A DNA stretch of 64,000 bases, from the NCBI GenBank assembly GCA_902612345.1, contig CACMDE010000005.1, positions 1 to 64,000 on the forward strand, read 5' to 3'. Below are positions 1 to 11,777 of the stretch, piece after piece (the first letter of the stretch is position 1; each line of letters opens with the position of its first letter). Made by a program: the position numbers and the translations under genes. The notes below the pieces were generated by a model. It was given only the letters and a program-made list of their open reading frames with translations, had not been told where the DNA came from and did not search any database. The stretch is from an uncultured Pelagibacteraceae bacterium. Its GTDB lineage: Bacteria; Pseudomonadota; Alphaproteobacteria; Pelagibacterales; Pelagibacteraceae.

Positions 1-541
1 TGAAGACGTCTTTTCTATATCTGGAAGAGGAACAGTTGTTACAGGTAGAGTAGAGCAAGGCGTTGTAAAAACAGGAGAAGAAATAGAAATAGTTGGAATA
101 AGAGAGACTAAAAAATCTGTATGTACTGGTGTTGAAATGTTTAGAAAAATATTAGATACCGGTGAAGCTGGAGATAACATTGGTGCTCTTCTAAGAGGTG
201 TTGAAAGAGAAGATGTTGAAAGAGGACAGGTACTTTGTAAACCAGGATCAGTTACACCACATACTAAATTTGAAGCTCAAGCATATGTGCTTAAAAAAGA
301 AGAGGGAGGAAGGCATACTCCATTTTTTACTAAGTACAGACCTCAGTTCTATTTTAGAACTACAGATGTTACGGGTGAAGTTGAATTACCTTCGGGTACT
401 GAAATGGTAATGCCTGGTGACGATGCTAAATTTACTGTAAAATTAATAACTCCTATTGCAATGAGTGAAAAACTAAATTTTGCAATTAGAGAAGGTGGTA
501 GAACAGTAGGTGCAGGAGTAGTAACTAAAATTATAGAGTAA
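1..541 (+). CDS. tuf: Elongation factor Tu, C-terminal part (cut by window start)
   Basis: The frame is open from base 2 and ends in TAA, leaving about 179 C-terminal residues. EF-Tu carries aminoacyl-tRNA to the ribosome as a GTP complex. The GTPase domain is outside the window; what remains is most of domain 2 (it opens with [18 protein letters not shown]) and all of domain 3 ([13 protein letters not shown], ending GVVTKIIE). It sits directly before tRNA-Trp and secE, the usual alphaproteobacterial position of one tuf copy. No second tuf occurs after fusA in this window, so this may be the only copy. Confidence 0.98.
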   Translation, partial: EDVFSISGRGTVVTGRVEQGVVKTGEEIEIVGIRETKKSVCTGVEMFRKILDTGEAGDNIGALLRGVEREDVERGQVLCKPGSVTPHTKFEAQAYVLKKEEGGRHTPFFTKYRPQFYFRTTDVTGEVELPSGTEMVMPGDDAKFTVKLITPIAMSEKLNFAIREGGRTVGAGVVTKIIE

Positions 542-549
542 AACTCCAT

Positions 550-625
550 AGGAGTGTAGCTCAATTGGTAGAGCGCCGGTCTCCAAAACCGGAGGTTGGG
601 GGTTCGATTCCCTCCGCTCCTGCCA
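550..625 (+). tRNA. trnW: tRNA-Trp (anticodon CCA)
   Basis: A 76-base cloverleaf with a 7-bp acceptor stem (AGGAGTG with CGCTCCT), anticodon stem CCGGT/ACCGG around loop CTCCAAA (anticodon CCA at 583-585), a GGTTCGATTCC T-arm and an encoded 3' CCA (623-625). It lies 8 bases after the tuf stop and 17 bases before secE, so it is probably cut out of a tuf-tRNA-secE transcript. An open frame running through it is not a gene. Confidence 0.97.
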
Positions 626-642
626 AAAGGATAAAGGAATTT

Positions 643-834
643 ATGAAAAACCCATTAAAATTTTTTCAAGAAGTTAAAAATGAAGCTTTTAAGGTTTCAT
701 GGCCAACTTCTAAAGAAACAATTCAAGGTTCCTTAATGGTAGCCGCAATGGCTATTATCGCTTCACTATTTTTTCTTCTACTTGATCAAATTTTAAAATT
801 TTTTTTAGAAATTATACTTAAAGTGAGTTTTTAA
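643..834 (+). CDS. secE: Preprotein translocase subunit SecE
   Basis: A 63-residue protein of the short single-span SecE type. The amphipathic segment FFQEVKNEAFKVSWPTSKET (about residues 7-26) carries the family's VxWPT motif, followed by one membrane helix (about 31-56). It clamps SecY in the SecYEG channel of the inner membrane. ATG 643 is chosen because AAAGGA lies at 633-638 and any longer frame would run through tRNA-Trp. Its stop overlaps the nusG start by one base (TAATG). Confidence 0.95.
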   Translation: MKNPLKFFQEVKNEAFKVSWPTSKETIQGSLMVAAMAIIASLFFLLLDQILKFFLEIILKVSF

Positions 835-1364
835 TGTCTAACTGGTTTATTGTGCAATCACATTCTAGTTTTGAAAATAAAGTAGCTCAACAAATTAAAG
901 ATGAAGCTGATAAATCAAAGGTTTCTGATAAGATACAGGAAATTATAGTTCCTACCCATGATGTTACCGAGGTAAGAAGAGGAAAAAGGGTTCAAAGAAA
1001 GAAAAAATATTTCCCAGGTTATGTTTTAATTAAGTGTGAAATGAATGATGATATATATCATATGATAAAAGGACTTAAAAAAGTTAGTGGATTTTTAGGG
1101 TCAAAGGGGACACCAGTACCAGTCTCTGATAAAGAAATTGAAAAGATCTTAGGTGAAATAAAAGATGGTGTAGTTCAACCAAAATCTGGTATAGATTATG
1201 CGATTGGCGAAAAAGTTCAGGTTATAGACGGACCATTTGCATCGTTTAGTGGTTTAGTTGAAGAAATTGATGAAGATAAATCTAAACTAAAAGTATCAGT
1301 TTCAATCTTCGGTAGACCCACACCAGTTGAGCTAGAGTTTAATCAAGTAGAAAAGGCGAGTTAA
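834..1364 (+). CDS. nusG: Transcription termination/antitermination protein NusG
   Basis: 176 residues, the usual bacterial length. An NGN domain (about 3-110; [30 protein letters not shown]) binds the RNA polymerase clamp, and a C-terminal KOW domain (about 122-176; [17 protein letters not shown]) binds Rho or S10. It couples transcription to translation and to Rho termination. It is joined by one-base TAATG overlaps to secE before it and rplK after it, which suggests coupled translation. Confidence 0.98.
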   Translation: MSNWFIVQSHSSFENKVAQQIKDEADKSKVSDKIQEIIVPTHDVTEVRRGKRVQRKKKYFPGYVLIKCEMNDDIYHMIKGLKKVSGFLGSKGTPVPVSDKEIEKILGEIKDGVVQPKSGIDYAIGEKVQVIDGPFASFSGLVEEIDEDKSKLKVSVSIFGRPTPVELEFNQVEKAS

Positions 1365-1792
1365 TGGCAAAAAAAGAAATTTCAGGTTATGTTAAATTAC
1401 AAATTAAAGGCGGACAAGCTAATCCTGCTCCTCCTGTAGGTCCTGCGTTGGGTCAAAGAGGTATAAATATTATGGATTTTTGTAAAGCATTTAACGAAAA
1501 AACTAAAGGATTGATGGGAAAACCTGTTCCAGTAATTATTACAGTATATAAAGACAAGAAGTTTGATTTCGTAATAAAAACACCACCTGCAACTTATTAT
1601 ATTAAAGAAAAATTAAAAATAAAAAGTGGATCATCAGAACCAGGAAGAAATATAATTAAATCAATTACAAAAAAACAATTAGAAGAAATCGCAAAAGAAA
1701 AAATGGTGGACTTAAATGCTCACGACATTGACCAAGCTGCAAAAATTATTGCAGGTTCCGCAAGGTCAATGGGAATTGAAGTAAAAGAATAA
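1364..1792 (+). CDS. rplK: 50S ribosomal protein L11
   Basis: 142 residues, standard length. The N-terminal domain has the proline-rich [18 protein letters not shown] motif, where thiostrepton and release factors act; the C-terminal domain binds the GTPase-associated region of 23S rRNA. L11 helps factor binding and RelA-type activation on stalled ribosomes. The ATG overlaps the nusG stop by one base, and rplA follows with the same overlap. Confidence 0.98.
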   Translation: MAKKEISGYVKLQIKGGQANPAPPVGPALGQRGINIMDFCKAFNEKTKGLMGKPVPVIITVYKDKKFDFVIKTPPATYYIKEKLKIKSGSSEPGRNIIKSITKKQLEEIAKEKMVDLNAHDIDQAAKIIAGSARSMGIEVKE

Positions 1793-2484
1793 TGACTTCG
1801 AAAAGATATAAAAATTTGTTAAATAATTATAAACATGATGTACAATCAAAGTCTATTAAAGACTTATTGCCAGAAATAAAAAAAAATTGTACTACAAAAT
1901 TTGATGAGTCCATCGACCTGAGCCTTCAAATAAATAATAAGCAAAAAAAAGGTGAAGTAAATATTAGAACAGTAGTAAATATGCCATCTGGGACAGGAAA
2001 AAAAATTAAAGTTGCTGTATTGTGTGATGAATCCAAAAAATCTATAGCTGAAAAGTCTGGAGCTGATTTAGTTGGCTCAGAAGATTTAATAGAAAAAATT
2101 AAAGCTGGTCAATTAAACTTTGAAAAATTAATATGCACCCCTAAAATGATGATAAGTTTGTCAAAACTTGGAAAAATATTGGGTCCAAAAGGTTTGATGC
2201 CAAATCCAAAACTTGGAACAGTAACAGATAATATTGAAGATGCAGTTAAAAGTGCAAAAGCCGGTCAAGTTGAAGTTAAAAACGATAAAGACGGAAATAT
2301 TGGGTTAAGTATTGGAAAAAAATCTTTTTCAGATGATAAAATTTTATTAAACTTTAATGCAATAATAGAAACTTTAGAAAAAGAAAAGGCAAATAACACA
2401 TTTAAAGGTGAGATGATAAAAAGTATTTATTTAACCTCCACCATGGGTATTTCTTATAAATTAAAATTAGAAAAGCAATTTTAA
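1792..2484 (+). CDS. rplA: 50S ribosomal protein L1
   Basis: 230 residues, normal for L1. The signature LGKILGPKGLMPNPKLGTV is intact in the middle of the protein. L1 forms the mobile stalk at the E site and, in many bacteria, represses its own L11-L1 mRNA. The start overlaps the rplK stop (TAATG). No separate promoter is visible before rplJ, which starts at the next base after the stop. Confidence 0.98.
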   Translation: MTSKRYKNLLNNYKHDVQSKSIKDLLPEIKKNCTTKFDESIDLSLQINNKQKKGEVNIRTVVNMPSGTGKKIKVAVLCDESKKSIAEKSGADLVGSEDLIEKIKAGQLNFEKLICTPKMMISLSKLGKILGPKGLMPNPKLGTVTDNIEDAVKSAKAGQVEVKNDKDGNIGLSIGKKSFSDDKILLNFNAIIETLEKEKANNTFKGEMIKSIYLTSTMGISYKLKLEKQF

Positions 2485-2991
2485 ATGAATAAAGAACAAA
2501 AAAAAAATTATATTGAAAAAATGGCTTTAGATGTTGATAAATCTCAAGCTATAATTGTGACCCACTATCAGGGTTTAAATATGCCTCAACTTGATCAATT
2601 AAGAAAACAAATGAGAGAGCATGGTATACTTTTTAAAATTACAAAAAACAGAATTACTAAAATTGCACTTGAGAAAACTAGAGCTAAAGAACTTAGCAAA
2701 CTTTTTGCTGGACCCACTGCTGTAGCATTATCTGATGACGCTATTACCTCTGCGAAAATTATAACTAAATTTTCTAAAGAAAATGCAAATCTCAAAATCT
2801 TAGGTGGAATCATGGGTGACGAGATTCTTGATGTAGCTGCAGTACAAAATGTAGCAACTTTACCTACATTAGATGAAGCAAGAGCTAAAATTGTTGGTAT
2901 TTTAAGGTCTCCAGCACAAAAATTAGCTACGATTTTACTTGCGCCGGCGACAAAAATCGCTATTTTGGCGAGCGAAAAATCAAAAAAATAA
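2485..2991 (+). CDS. rplJ: 50S ribosomal protein L10
   Basis: 168 residues. L10 is the base of the ribosomal stalk: its N-terminal part binds 23S rRNA next to L11 and its C-terminal helix carries L7/L12 dimers. Seen here are the N-terminal IIVTHYQGLNMPQLDQLRK segment and a C-terminal helix rich in Ala/Leu/Lys. It begins immediately after the rplA stop. A long reverse-strand frame covering this gene and rplL is a shadow. Confidence 0.97.
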   Translation: MNKEQKKNYIEKMALDVDKSQAIIVTHYQGLNMPQLDQLRKQMREHGILFKITKNRITKIALEKTRAKELSKLFAGPTAVALSDDAITSAKIITKFSKENANLKILGGIMGDEILDVAAVQNVATLPTLDEARAKIVGILRSPAQKLATILLAPATKIAILASEKSKK

Positions 2992-3009
2992 CCAGGGACA
3001 AAAATTATT

Positions 3010-3378
3010 ATGGCCGATCTAAATAAAATTATCGATGAATTATCAAGTTTAACAGTTGTTGAAGCTGCTGAACTTTCTAAACAATTAGAAGAAAAATGGG
3101 GTGTATCTGCAGCAGCAGCAGTAGCCGCTCCAGTAGCAGCAGGTGGAGCTGCACCAGCAGAAGAAAAAGATGAATTTACAGTAGTACTTGCTTCTGCAGG
3201 AGATAAAAAAATTAATGTAATTAAAGAAATAAGAGGTGTAACTTCATTAGGTTTAAAAGAAGCTAAAGATTTAGTTGAAGGCGCTCCTAAAGAAGTTAAA
3301 GCAGGCGTTAATAAAAAAGAAGCTGAAGAAATTAAACAAAAATTAGAAGCCGCAGGCGCTAAAGTAGAACTCAAGTAA
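3010..3378 (+). CDS. rplL: 50S ribosomal protein L7/L12
   Basis: 122 residues. It has an N-terminal dimerisation domain (about 1-33), an Ala/Pro/Gly hinge ([19 protein letters not shown]) and a C-terminal factor-binding domain with the conserved [21 protein letters not shown]7/L12 recruits and stimulates translation GTPases. The hinge is encoded by a GCA-rich run that stands out from the AT-rich surroundings. It is 18 bases after rplJ and 43 bases before rpoB. Confidence 0.98.
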   Translation: MADLNKIIDELSSLTVVEAAELSKQLEEKWGVSAAAAVAAPVAAGGAAPAEEKDEFTVVLASAGDKKINVIKEIRGVTSLGLKEAKDLVEGAPKEVKAGVNKKEAEEIKQKLEAAGAKVELK

Positions 3379-3406
3379 TTAGCTTAAATAATTTTATTAA
3401 GTTAAT
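3378..3406 (+). promoter_or_regulatory. Stem-loop between rplL and rpoB (possible attenuator or RNase III site)
   Basis: ATTAGCTTAA (3378-3387) pairs with TTAAGTTAAT (3397-3406) over 10 bp with one G-U, around a 9-base loop. The first base is the last base of the rplL stop codon. No U-tract follows directly. In Escherichia coli the rplL-rpoB gap holds an attenuator and an RNase III site; a similar role here is inference, and AT-rich DNA makes chance stems common. Confidence 0.4.
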
Positions 3407-3421
3407 AACCAAAAATTTTTA

Positions 3422-6400
3422 ATGGATTTATCTTTTACAGGTAAAAAAAATATTAGAAAAAATTTTGGCAAGCTAAAAGAAAGCTTGTCAATTCCCAATC
3501 TTATAGAAGTTCAAAAAAATTCATATAAACAGCTTACTAAATTAGATTTAAATGTAGAATCCCATTTAGTAAAAGGATTTGATAGAGTATTTAAAGGCAT
3601 ATTTCCAATTGAAGATATCAACGACAAAGCTACTCTAGAATATGTTTCATATAGATTTGACAATCCAAAATTTGATGTAGAAGAATGTATTTCAAGAGGA
3701 TTAACTTATTCAGCTGCATTAAAATGCACACTACGATTAGTAGTTTATGAAATAGATCCTGAAAATAACACTAAAGAAATTTTATCTGCAAAAGAACAAG
3801 AAGTTTATATGGGTGAAATACCCATGATGACTGATAGCGGTACATTTATAATTAATGGTGTTCAAAGAGTAGTTGTGAATCAAATGCATAGAAGCCCAGG
3901 CGTTTTCTTTGACCATGATAAAGGCAAATCCCATGCAAGTGGTAAGTTACTATTTAATTGTAGAGTAATACCTAACAGGGGATCTTGGCTAGACTTTGAA
4001 TTTGATGTTAAAGACCTATTGTACTTTAGAATTGATCGAAAAAAGAAAATCTTAGTTAGCACATTACTTCTAGCTCTTGGTTTTAATAAAAATGATATTG
4101 TTAATGAGTTTTATGAAAAAGAGACTTATTCTTTTGATGAAAATAATAATAAATGGAAATGTAAATTTGATCCAGAAAACTATAAATCAAAAAATTTTTC
4201 TGAAGAGGTAATTGATGCAAGAAATAATAAAGTTGTAATAAAACAAGGGGAAAAAATTAACTTTCTCAACGCAAAAAAATTACAAAGTGATGGACTTAAA
4301 GATATTTATGTATCAACCGAGTCTTTAATTGGAAAATTTTTACATAGAAAAATTTCTATTCAATCCTCAGATGATAATTTTGATATAGGAACAGAAATTA
4401 ATGAAACAATTTTAAATCAATTTATTGAGAATAAGATATTTAATATAGATATTTCAAAAACTAATCCTATTAATAAAGGTCCGTATTTATTATTAACAAT
4501 GCTTAATGATAAAAATGAAACTAAAAATGATGCTATAAATGATATATATAAAATCTTAAGACCTGGTGAGCCTCCTAGCATTGAAATTGCAACACAAATA
4601 TTTAACAATCTTTTCTTTAGTTCAGAGAGATATGATTTATCTGATGTTGGTAGAGTTAAGATGAATTCAAGGCTTGAATTAAATTGTTCTGATAAAATTA
4701 CAATCTTAAGAAATGAGGATATAGTTTCAATTATCAAAAAAATGTTAGATTTAAGAGATGGCAAGGACGACATAGACGATATAGATCATTTGGGAAATAG
4801 AAGAATTCGATCTGTAGGCGAATTAGTAGAAAATCAAGCAAGGATGGGTGTCTACAGAATGGAAAGAGCCATAAAAGAAAAAATGACTACAATAGATGTT
4901 GAGTCTGCAATGCCACAGGATTTAATTAATGCTAAACCATTAACTGTGTCATTGAAAGATTTTTTTGCAACATCACAGCTTTCACAATTTATGGATCAAA
5001 CTAACCCTCTATCAGAGATTACGCACAAAAGAAGAGTATCTGCATTAGGCCCTGGTGGACTAACTAGAGAAAGAGCAGGATTTGAAGTAAGAGATGTTCA
5101 TCCAACTCATTATGGAAGAATTTGTCCAATCGAAACACCAGAGGGACCAAATATTGGACTAATAAATAGTTTATCAACTTATTCAAAAATTAATAAATAT
5201 GGTTTTATAGAAAGTCCTTATAAAAAAGTTGAAAACGGTAAAGTTGGAGAAACTATAGAATATCTATCAGCAATGGAAGAAACAAAATATACAATTGCAC
5301 AGGCAAATTCAAAACTTGATAAAAGTGGAAAATTTATTGAGGATCTTGTTTCATGTAGACAAAATCTTAATTTTATTTTAGCGAAGCCAGAAAATGTTGA
5401 CTATATAGACGTTTCACCAAAACAACTTGTATCTGTCGCAGCTTCATTGATCCCATTTTTAGAAAACGATGATGCAAATAGAGCTCTTATGGGATCTAAT
5501 ATGATGAGGCAGGCGGTACCTTTAATGAAACCTGAGGCACCATTAGTAGGAACAGGAATTGAGAGCGATGTAGCTTTAGACTCTGGGGTGACAATTGTCG
5601 CTAAAAGAGACGGCGTTGTTGATAAAATTGATGGTAAAAGAATTGTTATTAAAGCTTTAGAGGAAAAAGATTTTTCGAAATCTGGTGTAGACATATATAA
5701 TCTACAAAAATTCAAAAGGTCCAACCAAAATACATGTATTAATCAGAAACCTTTAGTTAGAGTTGGGGACAAAGTAAAAAATGGCGATATAATTGCTGAT
5801 GGTCCTTCAACAAAAATTGGTGAATTAGCTTTAGGTAAGAATGTTACTGTCGCCTTTATGCCATGGCAAGGATATAATTTTGAGGATTCAATCCTTATTT
5901 CAGAGAGATGCGTTACTGACGATGTGTTTACATCTATTCATATAGAAGAGTACGAAGTTATGGCTAGAGATACAAAACTTGGAGAAGAAGATATTACTAG
6001 AGATATACCAAACGTTAATGAGGAATCTCTAAAAAATCTTGATGAATCTGGTGTAGTTTATATTGGTGCAGAGGTGAAGCCTGGAGATATCTTGGTAGGA
6101 AAAGTTACACCTAAAGGAGATTCTGCATCAGGACCAGAAGAAAAATTATTAAGATCTATATTTGGAGAAAAAGCAATAGATGTCACAGACACATCTTTAA
6201 GGATGCCAAGTGGAAGTGGTGGAACAGTTGTTGATGTAAGGGTTTTTAATAGACATGGAATTGAAAAAGACGAAAGATCAATAATTATTGAAAGATCTGA
6301 AATTGAAAGTGTACAACAAGATAAACTTGTTGAGGAAGAAATACTTCATAGGAGTATTAAACAAAGAGCTAGTTCTATATTATCAGGGCTTAAAAATGAA

Positions 6401-7507
6401 AAAAAATTAAAAAATCTTGATGCTGGAGTAGTGATAGACGAAGAAAAAATAAACAATCTAACAATCACTGATATATTTAAAATAAATATAAACCAAAGTA
6501 AAACTTTAGAGGCAATGAACAAATTAAAAGATCAATTTAATAGCGCAAATTTAGATATTCAAAATAGATTTGAAGATAAAGTATTAAAAATTCAACAAGG
6601 TGATGACCTGCTACCAAGTGTTATGAAAATGGTCAAGGTATTTGTTGCAATGAAAAGAAGATTAAGACCAGGAGATAAAATGTCTGGAAGACATGGAAAT
6701 AAAGGAGTTGTAAGTAAAATTGTCCCCGTTGAAGACATGCCCTATATGGAAAGCGGTCAACCTGTTGACATAGTTTTAAACCCTCTTGGTGTACCTAGCA
6801 GGATGAATGTTGGGCAAATATTAGAAACTCATCTTGGTTGGGCTTGTTCTGAATTAGGTAATCAAATTAAAAATTTATTAAATGATTTAAGTAAAAATGT
6901 TAAGAATGAAGAAATAAAAAAATTGTTAATTTCTTTTTACGGTGAAGATTTTTATACAAAAATAATTGATAAATTGTCAAACGCAGAGTTCAACGATTAT
7001 GTAGATAATATGAAAAATGGAATTCCAATTGCAACTCCAGTTTTTGATGGCGCAAAGGAATTTGATGTAACAAATATGTTGAAAACTGCAGGTCTTCCGG
7101 GATCGGGACAAACATATCTTTGGGATGGAAGAACAGGTGAAAAGTTTGATAGACAAGTAACTGTTGGAACAATCTACATGCTTAAACTTCACCATCTTGT
7201 AGAAGATAAAATTCATGCAAGATCTACAGGTCCATACAGTCTGGTCACCCAACAACCACTCGGTGGAAAAGCACAAAATGGTGGACAGAGATTTGGAGAA
7301 ATGGAGGTTTGGGCTTTAGAAGCTTATGGAGCCTCATATACATTGCAAGAAATATTAACTGTTAAATCTGATGATGTAGCTGGAAGAGTAAAAGTTTATG
7401 AAACAATAGTCAAAGGTGAAGAAAATTTTGAGTCAGGTATTCCAGAATCATTTAACGTATTAGTAAAAGAAATTAAATCATTAGCATTGAATGTGGAGTT
7501 AAATTAA
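3422..7507 (+). CDS. rpoB: DNA-directed RNA polymerase subunit beta
   Basis: 1361 residues, full length. The rifampicin pocket is at about 519-545 ([20 protein letters not shown]), followed by [20 protein letters not shown] and the SGRHGNKGV motif near the active centre. The C-terminal part ([18 protein letters not shown]) contacts beta prime. The pocket matches the wild-type sequence except Thr at the position equivalent to E. coli N518. rpoC starts 3 bases after the stop. Confidence 0.99.
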   Translation: MDLSFTGKKNIRKNFGKLKESLSIPNLIEVQKNSYKQLTKLDLNVESHLVKGFDRVFKGIFPIEDINDKATLEYVSYRFDNPKFDVEECISRGLTYSAALKCTLRLVVYEIDPENNTKEILSAKEQEVYMGEIPMMTDSGTFIINGVQRVVVNQMHRSPGVFFDHDKGKSHASGKLLFNCRVIPNRGSWLDFEFDVKDLLYFRIDRKKKILVSTLLLALGFNKNDIVNEFYEKETYSFDENNNKWKCKFDPENYKSKNFSEEVIDARNNKVVIKQGEKINFLNAKKLQSDGLKDIYVSTESLIGKFLHRKISIQSSDDNFDIGTEINETILNQFIENKIFNIDISKTNPINKGPYLLLTMLNDKNETKNDAINDIYKILRPGEPPSIEIATQIFNNLFFSSERYDLSDVGRVKMNSRLELNCSDKITILRNEDIVSIIKKMLDLRDGKDDIDDIDHLGNRRIRSVGELVENQARMGVYRMERAIKEKMTTIDVESAMPQDLINAKPLTVSLKDFFATSQLSQFMDQTNPLSEITHKRRVSALGPGGLTRERAGFEVRDVHPTHYGRICPIETPEGPNIGLINSLSTYSKINKYGFIESPYKKVENGKVGETIEYLSAMEETKYTIAQANSKLDKSGKFIEDLVSCRQNLNFILAKPENVDYIDVSPKQLVSVAASLIPFLENDDANRALMGSNMMRQAVPLMKPEAPLVGTGIESDVALDSGVTIVAKRDGVVDKIDGKRIVIKALEEKDFSKSGVDIYNLQKFKRSNQNTCINQKPLVRVGDKVKNGDIIADGPSTKIGELALGKNVTVAFMPWQGYNFEDSILISERCVTDDVFTSIHIEEYEVMARDTKLGEEDITRDIPNVNEESLKNLDESGVVYIGAEVKPGDILVGKVTPKGDSASGPEEKLLRSIFGEKAIDVTDTSLRMPSGSGGTVVDVRVFNRHGIEKDERSIIIERSEIESVQQDKLVEEEILHRSIKQRASSILSGLKNEKKLKNLDAGVVIDEEKINNLTITDIFKININQSKTLEAMNKLKDQFNSANLDIQNRFEDKVLKIQQGDDLLPSVMKMVKVFVAMKRRLRPGDKMSGRHGNKGVVSKIVPVEDMPYMESGQPVDIVLNPLGVPSRMNVGQILETHLGWACSELGNQIKNLLNDLSKNVKNEEIKKLLISFYGEDFYTKIIDKLSNAEFNDYVDNMKNGIPIATPVFDGAKEFDVTNMLKTAGLPGSGQTYLWDGRTGEKFDRQVTVGTIYMLKLHHLVEDKIHARSTGPYSLVTQQPLGGKAQNGGQRFGEMEVWALEAYGASYTLQEILTVKSDDVAGRVKVYETIVKGEENFESGIPESFNVLVKEIKSLALNVELN

Positions 7508-7510
7508 TAA

Positions 7511-10500
7511 ATGAGCAAAGAATTATCAGAACTATTTAAAGAAAAATCAGTCACTGAGTCACAAAATTTTAATAACATTAAAATTACATTAGCTAGTCCT
7601 GAAAAGATTAAATCTTGGACATATGGCGAAATAAAGAAGCCTGAAACTATTAATTACAGAACCTTTAGACCTGAAAAAGACGGTCTATTTTGTGCAAGAA
7701 TTTTTGGACCAATAAAAGATTACGAATGTTTATGTGGAAAATATAAAAGAATGAAGTTTAGAGGAATTATTTGTGAAAAATGTGGTGTTGAAGTCACAAA
7801 ATCAAATGTAAGAAGAGAAAGAATGGGCCATATAAATTTAGCAACACCTGTTGCCCATATTTGGTTTTTAAAATCACTTCCAAGTAGAATTTCTTTAGTG
7901 ATTGATATGAAACTAAAAGAAGTCGAAAAAGTTCTATATTTTGAAAGTTTTATAGTTGTTGAACCTGGCTTGACTGGACTTAAAAAAAATCAATTATTAT
8001 CAGAAGAAGAGTTAATAAAATATCAAGATCAATATGGAGATGAATCATTTACAGCTGGAATTGGCGCCGAAGCAATATTAGAAATATTAAAATCAATTGA
8101 TTTAAAACAAGAAAAAGAAAAACTAGCAAAAACAATAAAAGAAACCAAATCAAAAGTTACAGAGGAAAGAAATGTAAAGCGTTTAAAATTAATAGATTCA
8201 TTTATAGAAACAGGTAATAAGCCAGAATGGATGATTTTAACTACTATACCTGTAATCCCGCCTGAGCTAAGACCATTGGTACCACTTGATGGTGGAAGAT
8301 TTGCAACTTCCGACTTGAATGATTTATATAGGAGAGTAATAAATAGAAATAACAGATTAAAAAGATTAATTGATTTAAAAGCTCCTGACATAATAATAAG
8401 AAATGAAAAAAGAATGCTTCAAGAGTCTGTTGATGCATTATTTGACAACGGAAGAAGAGGAAGAGTAATAACAGGAACTGGCAAACGACCTTTAAAATCT
8501 TTAGCTGAAATGTTAAAAGGTAAACAAGGAAGATTTAGACAAAACTTATTAGGGAAAAGAGTAGATTACTCTGGTAGATCAGTAATTGTTGTTGGTCCAG
8601 ACTTAAAGTTACACGAATGTGGATTACCAAAGAAAATGGCATTGGAACTTTTTAAACCATTTTTATATGCAAGATTAAACAAATTGGGATTAGCATCAAC
8701 AATTAAACAAGCAAAAAAACTTGTTGAAAAAGAAAGAGATGAAGTATGGGATGCTTTAGAAATTATAGTACGTGAGCATCCAGTATTATTAAATAGAGCT
8801 CCTACATTACATAGATTAGGTGTACAAGCCTTTGAGCCAAAACTTATCGAAGGTGATGCTATACAATTACATCCACTAACTTGTGCAGCATTTAATGCTG
8901 ATTTTGACGGTGATCAAATGGCAGTGCATGTTCCTTTAAGTTTAGAGGCTCAACTTGAGGCTAGAGTCTTAATGATGTCAACTAACAATATATTAAGTCC
9001 TTCAAATGGAAAACCTATAATTGTACCAAGTCAAGATATGATTTTAGGGATATATTATTTATCTCAACCACCTTATCAACAGGAAAAAGTCGAAGGTTAT
9101 TTTGTAAACACTGATGAAATACTTCAAGCCCTAGAAAATGGAAGCGTAAAAATTCATTCAAGGGTTATTTCTAGGTTTGAAACAATCGACGAAAAAGGAA
9201 ATAAAAAATTTGAAAAATACATTAGTACAGTTGGCAGATTTTTGTTAGCCAATATAATTCCTAAAAATTTTAATAATAAATTTTCACTAGTTGATAGGTT
9301 GTTACCAAAAAGAACAGTATCTGAAATTATTGACCATATCTTCAGATTTTCAGGTCAAAAAAATACTGTAATTTTTTGTGACAAACTTAAAGATTTAGGA
9401 TTTAAGTATGCATTCAAGGCGGGTATATCTTTTGGTAAAGACGATTTAATAATCCCAGAAAATAAAGAACAATTAATAGATGAAACTAAGAAGTTAATAA
9501 CTGAATACGAAAATCAATATTCTGAAGGTTTAATTACTAGAGGCGAAAAATATAATAAAGTTGTAGATGCATGGTCAAAGTGCACTGATAAGGTGGCATC
9601 TGAAATGATGAAAAGAATTTCTGCAACAGAAATATCCAAAGAGGGATTAAAAATTAATTCTGTCTTTATGATGGCTGATAGTGGAGCTAGAGGTTCAGCG
9701 GCTCAAATGAAGCAGCTTGCTGGCATGAGAGGATTAATAGCAAAACCATCTGGAGAAATTATAGAAAGCCCAATAACATCAAATTTTAAAGAAGGTTTAA
9801 CTGCATTAGAATATTTTAATTCAACACACGGTGCAAGAAAAGGTTTAGCAGATACAGCTTTAAAAACAGCCAATTCTGGATATTTGACAAGAAGACTTTG
9901 TGATGTTGCCCAGGATTTAACTATAACCAAAAAAGATTGCGATTGTGGAAAGGCTGAAAGTATTAATTTATCTGAGATCATAGAAGGAGGAAATGTAATT
10001 GTAGCTTTATCAGAAAGAGCATTAGGAAGAGTAGCGGCTAGCGATATAAAAAATCCTATTTCAGGAGACAAGATTATTAAAAAAGGTGAAATGATTGATG
10101 AGTCTGGATGTGAAAAAATTGATGCAGCTGGTGTAAAATCAATAGATGTTTACTCTGTAATAACATGTGGCTCAAGAGAAGGAGTTTGTGCAATGAGTTA
10201 TGGTAGAGATTTATCTAGAGGAAAAATGGTTAATGTTGGTGAAGCAATAGGAATGATATCAGCTCAATCTATTGGAGAACCAGGAACGCAATTAACCATG
10301 AGAACTTTTCACGTTGGTGGTACAGCTTCTATAAAGCAAGATAGTCAAATAATTACAAAATCAAAAGGAAACTTGAAAATTATTAATACTAATTTAATTG
10401 AAGACTCAAAAAAAAATCTGATAGTTATGGGAAGAAATACACAATTATCAATTGAAGATGATAAGGGTATGCAAATTGCTGTTTATAAAGTTCCTTATGG

Positions 10501-11680
10501 TTCAAAATTATTTTTTCAAAACGGCGACCTTATAAATAAAAATACAAAAATTTGTGAATGGGATCCCTATACAACTCCGGTGATAGCTGAAAAAAGTGGT
10601 ATAGCAAATTTTGTCGATTTAATTGATGGTGTTTCAATTGCAGAAACAACTGACGATGCAACTGGTATTTCTACGAAAACTGTAATTGATTGGAAAACAC
10701 AATCTAAAAATACAGATTTGAAACCGCGAATAACACTAAGAGATTCAAAAGGAAATGTTATCAAAAAAGCTGATGATAACGAAGCAAGATACTATTTAGT
10801 TCCAGACTCAATTTTGTCTGTTTCAGATGGACAAAAAATAAATGCAGGCGATGTTATAGCTAGATTACCTAAAGAAACTTCTAAAACGAAAGATATAACA
10901 GGAGGCCTACCTAGAGTAGCTGAATTATTTGAAGCAAGGAAAGCAAAAGATAGTGCAATTATTGCTGAGAATGACGGTAAAGTTTTATTTGGAAAAGAAG
11001 TTAGAGGAAAACAAAGAATTACAATTGAATCTGAAAATGGAGATACATCATCATATTTAATACCTAAAGGTAAACATATAAATTTTAACCAAGGTGAAAA
11101 AATAAAAAAAGGTGAATACCTATTAGATGGTCAACCTTTACCACATGATATTTTAAGAATATTAGGAATTAAGGATTTAACAGAATATTTTGTTAATCAA
11201 GTTCAAGAAGTTTATAGATTACAAGGTGTCATAATTAATGATAAACACATAGAAGTTATTTTAAGACAAATGCTAAAAAAAATTGAGGTTAAAATCCCAG
11301 GTGACTCTAATTTACTACCAGGTGAAATAATTGAAAAAACTACATTTGATGAAGTAAATTTAAAACTTAAAAATGAAGGAAAAATTGAAATTGTTGGTGA
11401 AAGAATATTAATGGGTATTACTAAAGCTTCATTACAAACGGAATCATTTATTTCTGCAGCTTCATTTCAAGAAACAACAAGAGTTCTAACAGATGCAGCT
11501 ATAAAAGGTAAAACAGATAAATTGAAAGGTCTTAAAGAGAATGTTATTGTAGGTAGATTAGTTCCAGCAGGTACAGGTTCTGTAAAGGTTGCTTGGAATA
11601 CTAAAGCTAAATCTGATGATAACATTTATTTATCTGAAAAAGAAAAGCAAGAAACGGCTGAAATCCAATCTAATAGCTAG
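7511..11680 (+). CDS. rpoC: DNA-directed RNA polymerase subunit beta prime
   Basis: 1389 residues. It shows the N-terminal zinc site ([19 protein letters not shown], about 73-91), the catalytic magnesium loop NADFDGDQ (about 461-468), the second zinc site (CDCGKAES and TCGSREGVC) and the trigger loop [16 protein letters not shown] (about 920-936). It forms the catalytic core together with RpoB. It ends in TAG and is followed by a terminator-like hairpin, so the rpoBC transcript probably ends here. Confidence 0.99.
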   Translation: MSKELSELFKEKSVTESQNFNNIKITLASPEKIKSWTYGEIKKPETINYRTFRPEKDGLFCARIFGPIKDYECLCGKYKRMKFRGIICEKCGVEVTKSNVRRERMGHINLATPVAHIWFLKSLPSRISLVIDMKLKEVEKVLYFESFIVVEPGLTGLKKNQLLSEEELIKYQDQYGDESFTAGIGAEAILEILKSIDLKQEKEKLAKTIKETKSKVTEERNVKRLKLIDSFIETGNKPEWMILTTIPVIPPELRPLVPLDGGRFATSDLNDLYRRVINRNNRLKRLIDLKAPDIIIRNEKRMLQESVDALFDNGRRGRVITGTGKRPLKSLAEMLKGKQGRFRQNLLGKRVDYSGRSVIVVGPDLKLHECGLPKKMALELFKPFLYARLNKLGLASTIKQAKKLVEKERDEVWDALEIIVREHPVLLNRAPTLHRLGVQAFEPKLIEGDAIQLHPLTCAAFNADFDGDQMAVHVPLSLEAQLEARVLMMSTNNILSPSNGKPIIVPSQDMILGIYYLSQPPYQQEKVEGYFVNTDEILQALENGSVKIHSRVISRFETIDEKGNKKFEKYISTVGRFLLANIIPKNFNNKFSLVDRLLPKRTVSEIIDHIFRFSGQKNTVIFCDKLKDLGFKYAFKAGISFGKDDLIIPENKEQLIDETKKLITEYENQYSEGLITRGEKYNKVVDAWSKCTDKVASEMMKRISATEISKEGLKINSVFMMADSGARGSAAQMKQLAGMRGLIAKPSGEIIESPITSNFKEGLTALEYFNSTHGARKGLADTALKTANSGYLTRRLCDVAQDLTITKKDCDCGKAESINLSEIIEGGNVIVALSERALGRVAASDIKNPISGDKIIKKGEMIDESGCEKIDAAGVKSIDVYSVITCGSREGVCAMSYGRDLSRGKMVNVGEAIGMISAQSIGEPGTQLTMRTFHVGGTASIKQDSQIITKSKGNLKIINTNLIEDSKKNLIVMGRNTQLSIEDDKGMQIAVYKVPYGSKLFFQNGDLINKNTKICEWDPYTTPVIAEKSGIANFVDLIDGVSIAETTDDATGISTKTVIDWKTQSKNTDLKPRITLRDSKGNVIKKADDNEARYYLVPDSILSVSDGQKINAGDVIARLPKETSKTKDITGGLPRVAELFEARKAKDSAIIAENDGKVLFGKEVRGKQRITIESENGDTSSYLIPKGKHINFNQGEKIKKGEYLLDGQPLPHDILRILGIKDLTEYFVNQVQEVYRLQGVIINDKHIEVILRQMLKKIEVKIPGDSNLLPGEIIEKTTFDEVNLKLKNEGKIEIVGERILMGITKASLQTESFISAASFQETTRVLTDAAIKGKTDKLKGLKENVIVGRLVPAGTGSVKVAWNTKAKSDDNIYLSEKEKQETAEIQSNS

Positions 11681-11681
11681 T

Positions 11682-11707
11682 AAAATGCCACTTTTTTGTG
11701 GCCTTTT
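11682..11707 (+). terminator. Rho-independent terminator candidate after rpoC
   Basis: GCCAC (11687-11691) and GTGGC (11698-11702) form a GC-rich stem around a six-T loop. The stem is extended, after one mismatch, by AAAA (11682-11685) pairing with TTTT (11704-11707), so the T-run also serves as the U-tract. It lies two bases past the rpoC stop. Such GC-rich stems are rare in this AT-rich sequence, which makes a terminator likely. Confidence 0.6.
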
Positions 11708-11710
11708 AGT

Positions 11711-11738
11711 TTGACAAATCAACAAATTTGAGTATTTT
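11711..11738 (+). promoter_or_regulatory. Promoter candidate for the rpsL operon
   Basis: A perfect -35 TTGACA (11711-11716) is followed after 16 bases by TATTTT (11733-11738, 4 of 6 against TATAAT). It lies just after the rpoC terminator candidate and predicts a leader of roughly 85 bases before the rpsL ATG. It would start the rpsL-rpsG-fusA and downstream ribosomal transcript. Confidence 0.55.
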
Positions 11739-11762
11739 GGCGATATTTTTTTGGTTGGAATG

Positions 11763-11777
11763 TAGTACTTTGTACTA
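11763..11777 (+). promoter_or_regulatory. Perfect hairpin in the rpsL leader
   Basis: TAGTAC (11763-11768) and GTACTA (11772-11777) form a perfect 6-bp stem closed by a TTT loop, about 25 bases downstream of the predicted start of the rpsL transcript. It is followed by ACGCTGCCAAACTAGCCGC, which is unusually GC-rich for this sequence. It could be part of a leader that controls S12/S7 synthesis; this is inference. Confidence 0.35.

Noticed and set aside
565-642. A longer secE start running through tRNA-Trp
   Set aside because: The upstream codons translate the tRNA gene itself; ATG 643 has a good ribosome binding site.
3109-3160. GCA-rich trinucleotide run in rplL as a possible microsatellite
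   Set aside because: It encodes the normal Ala-rich hinge of L7/L12; interrupted by GTA, GCC and CCA codons, so not a pure repeat.
2595-3374. A 259-codon reverse-strand open frame across rplJ and rplL
   Set aside because: It is exactly antisense to two conserved ribosomal genes, is Ala/Ser/Leu-rich as expected from reversed Ala/Glu/Lys codons, and has no family motif.
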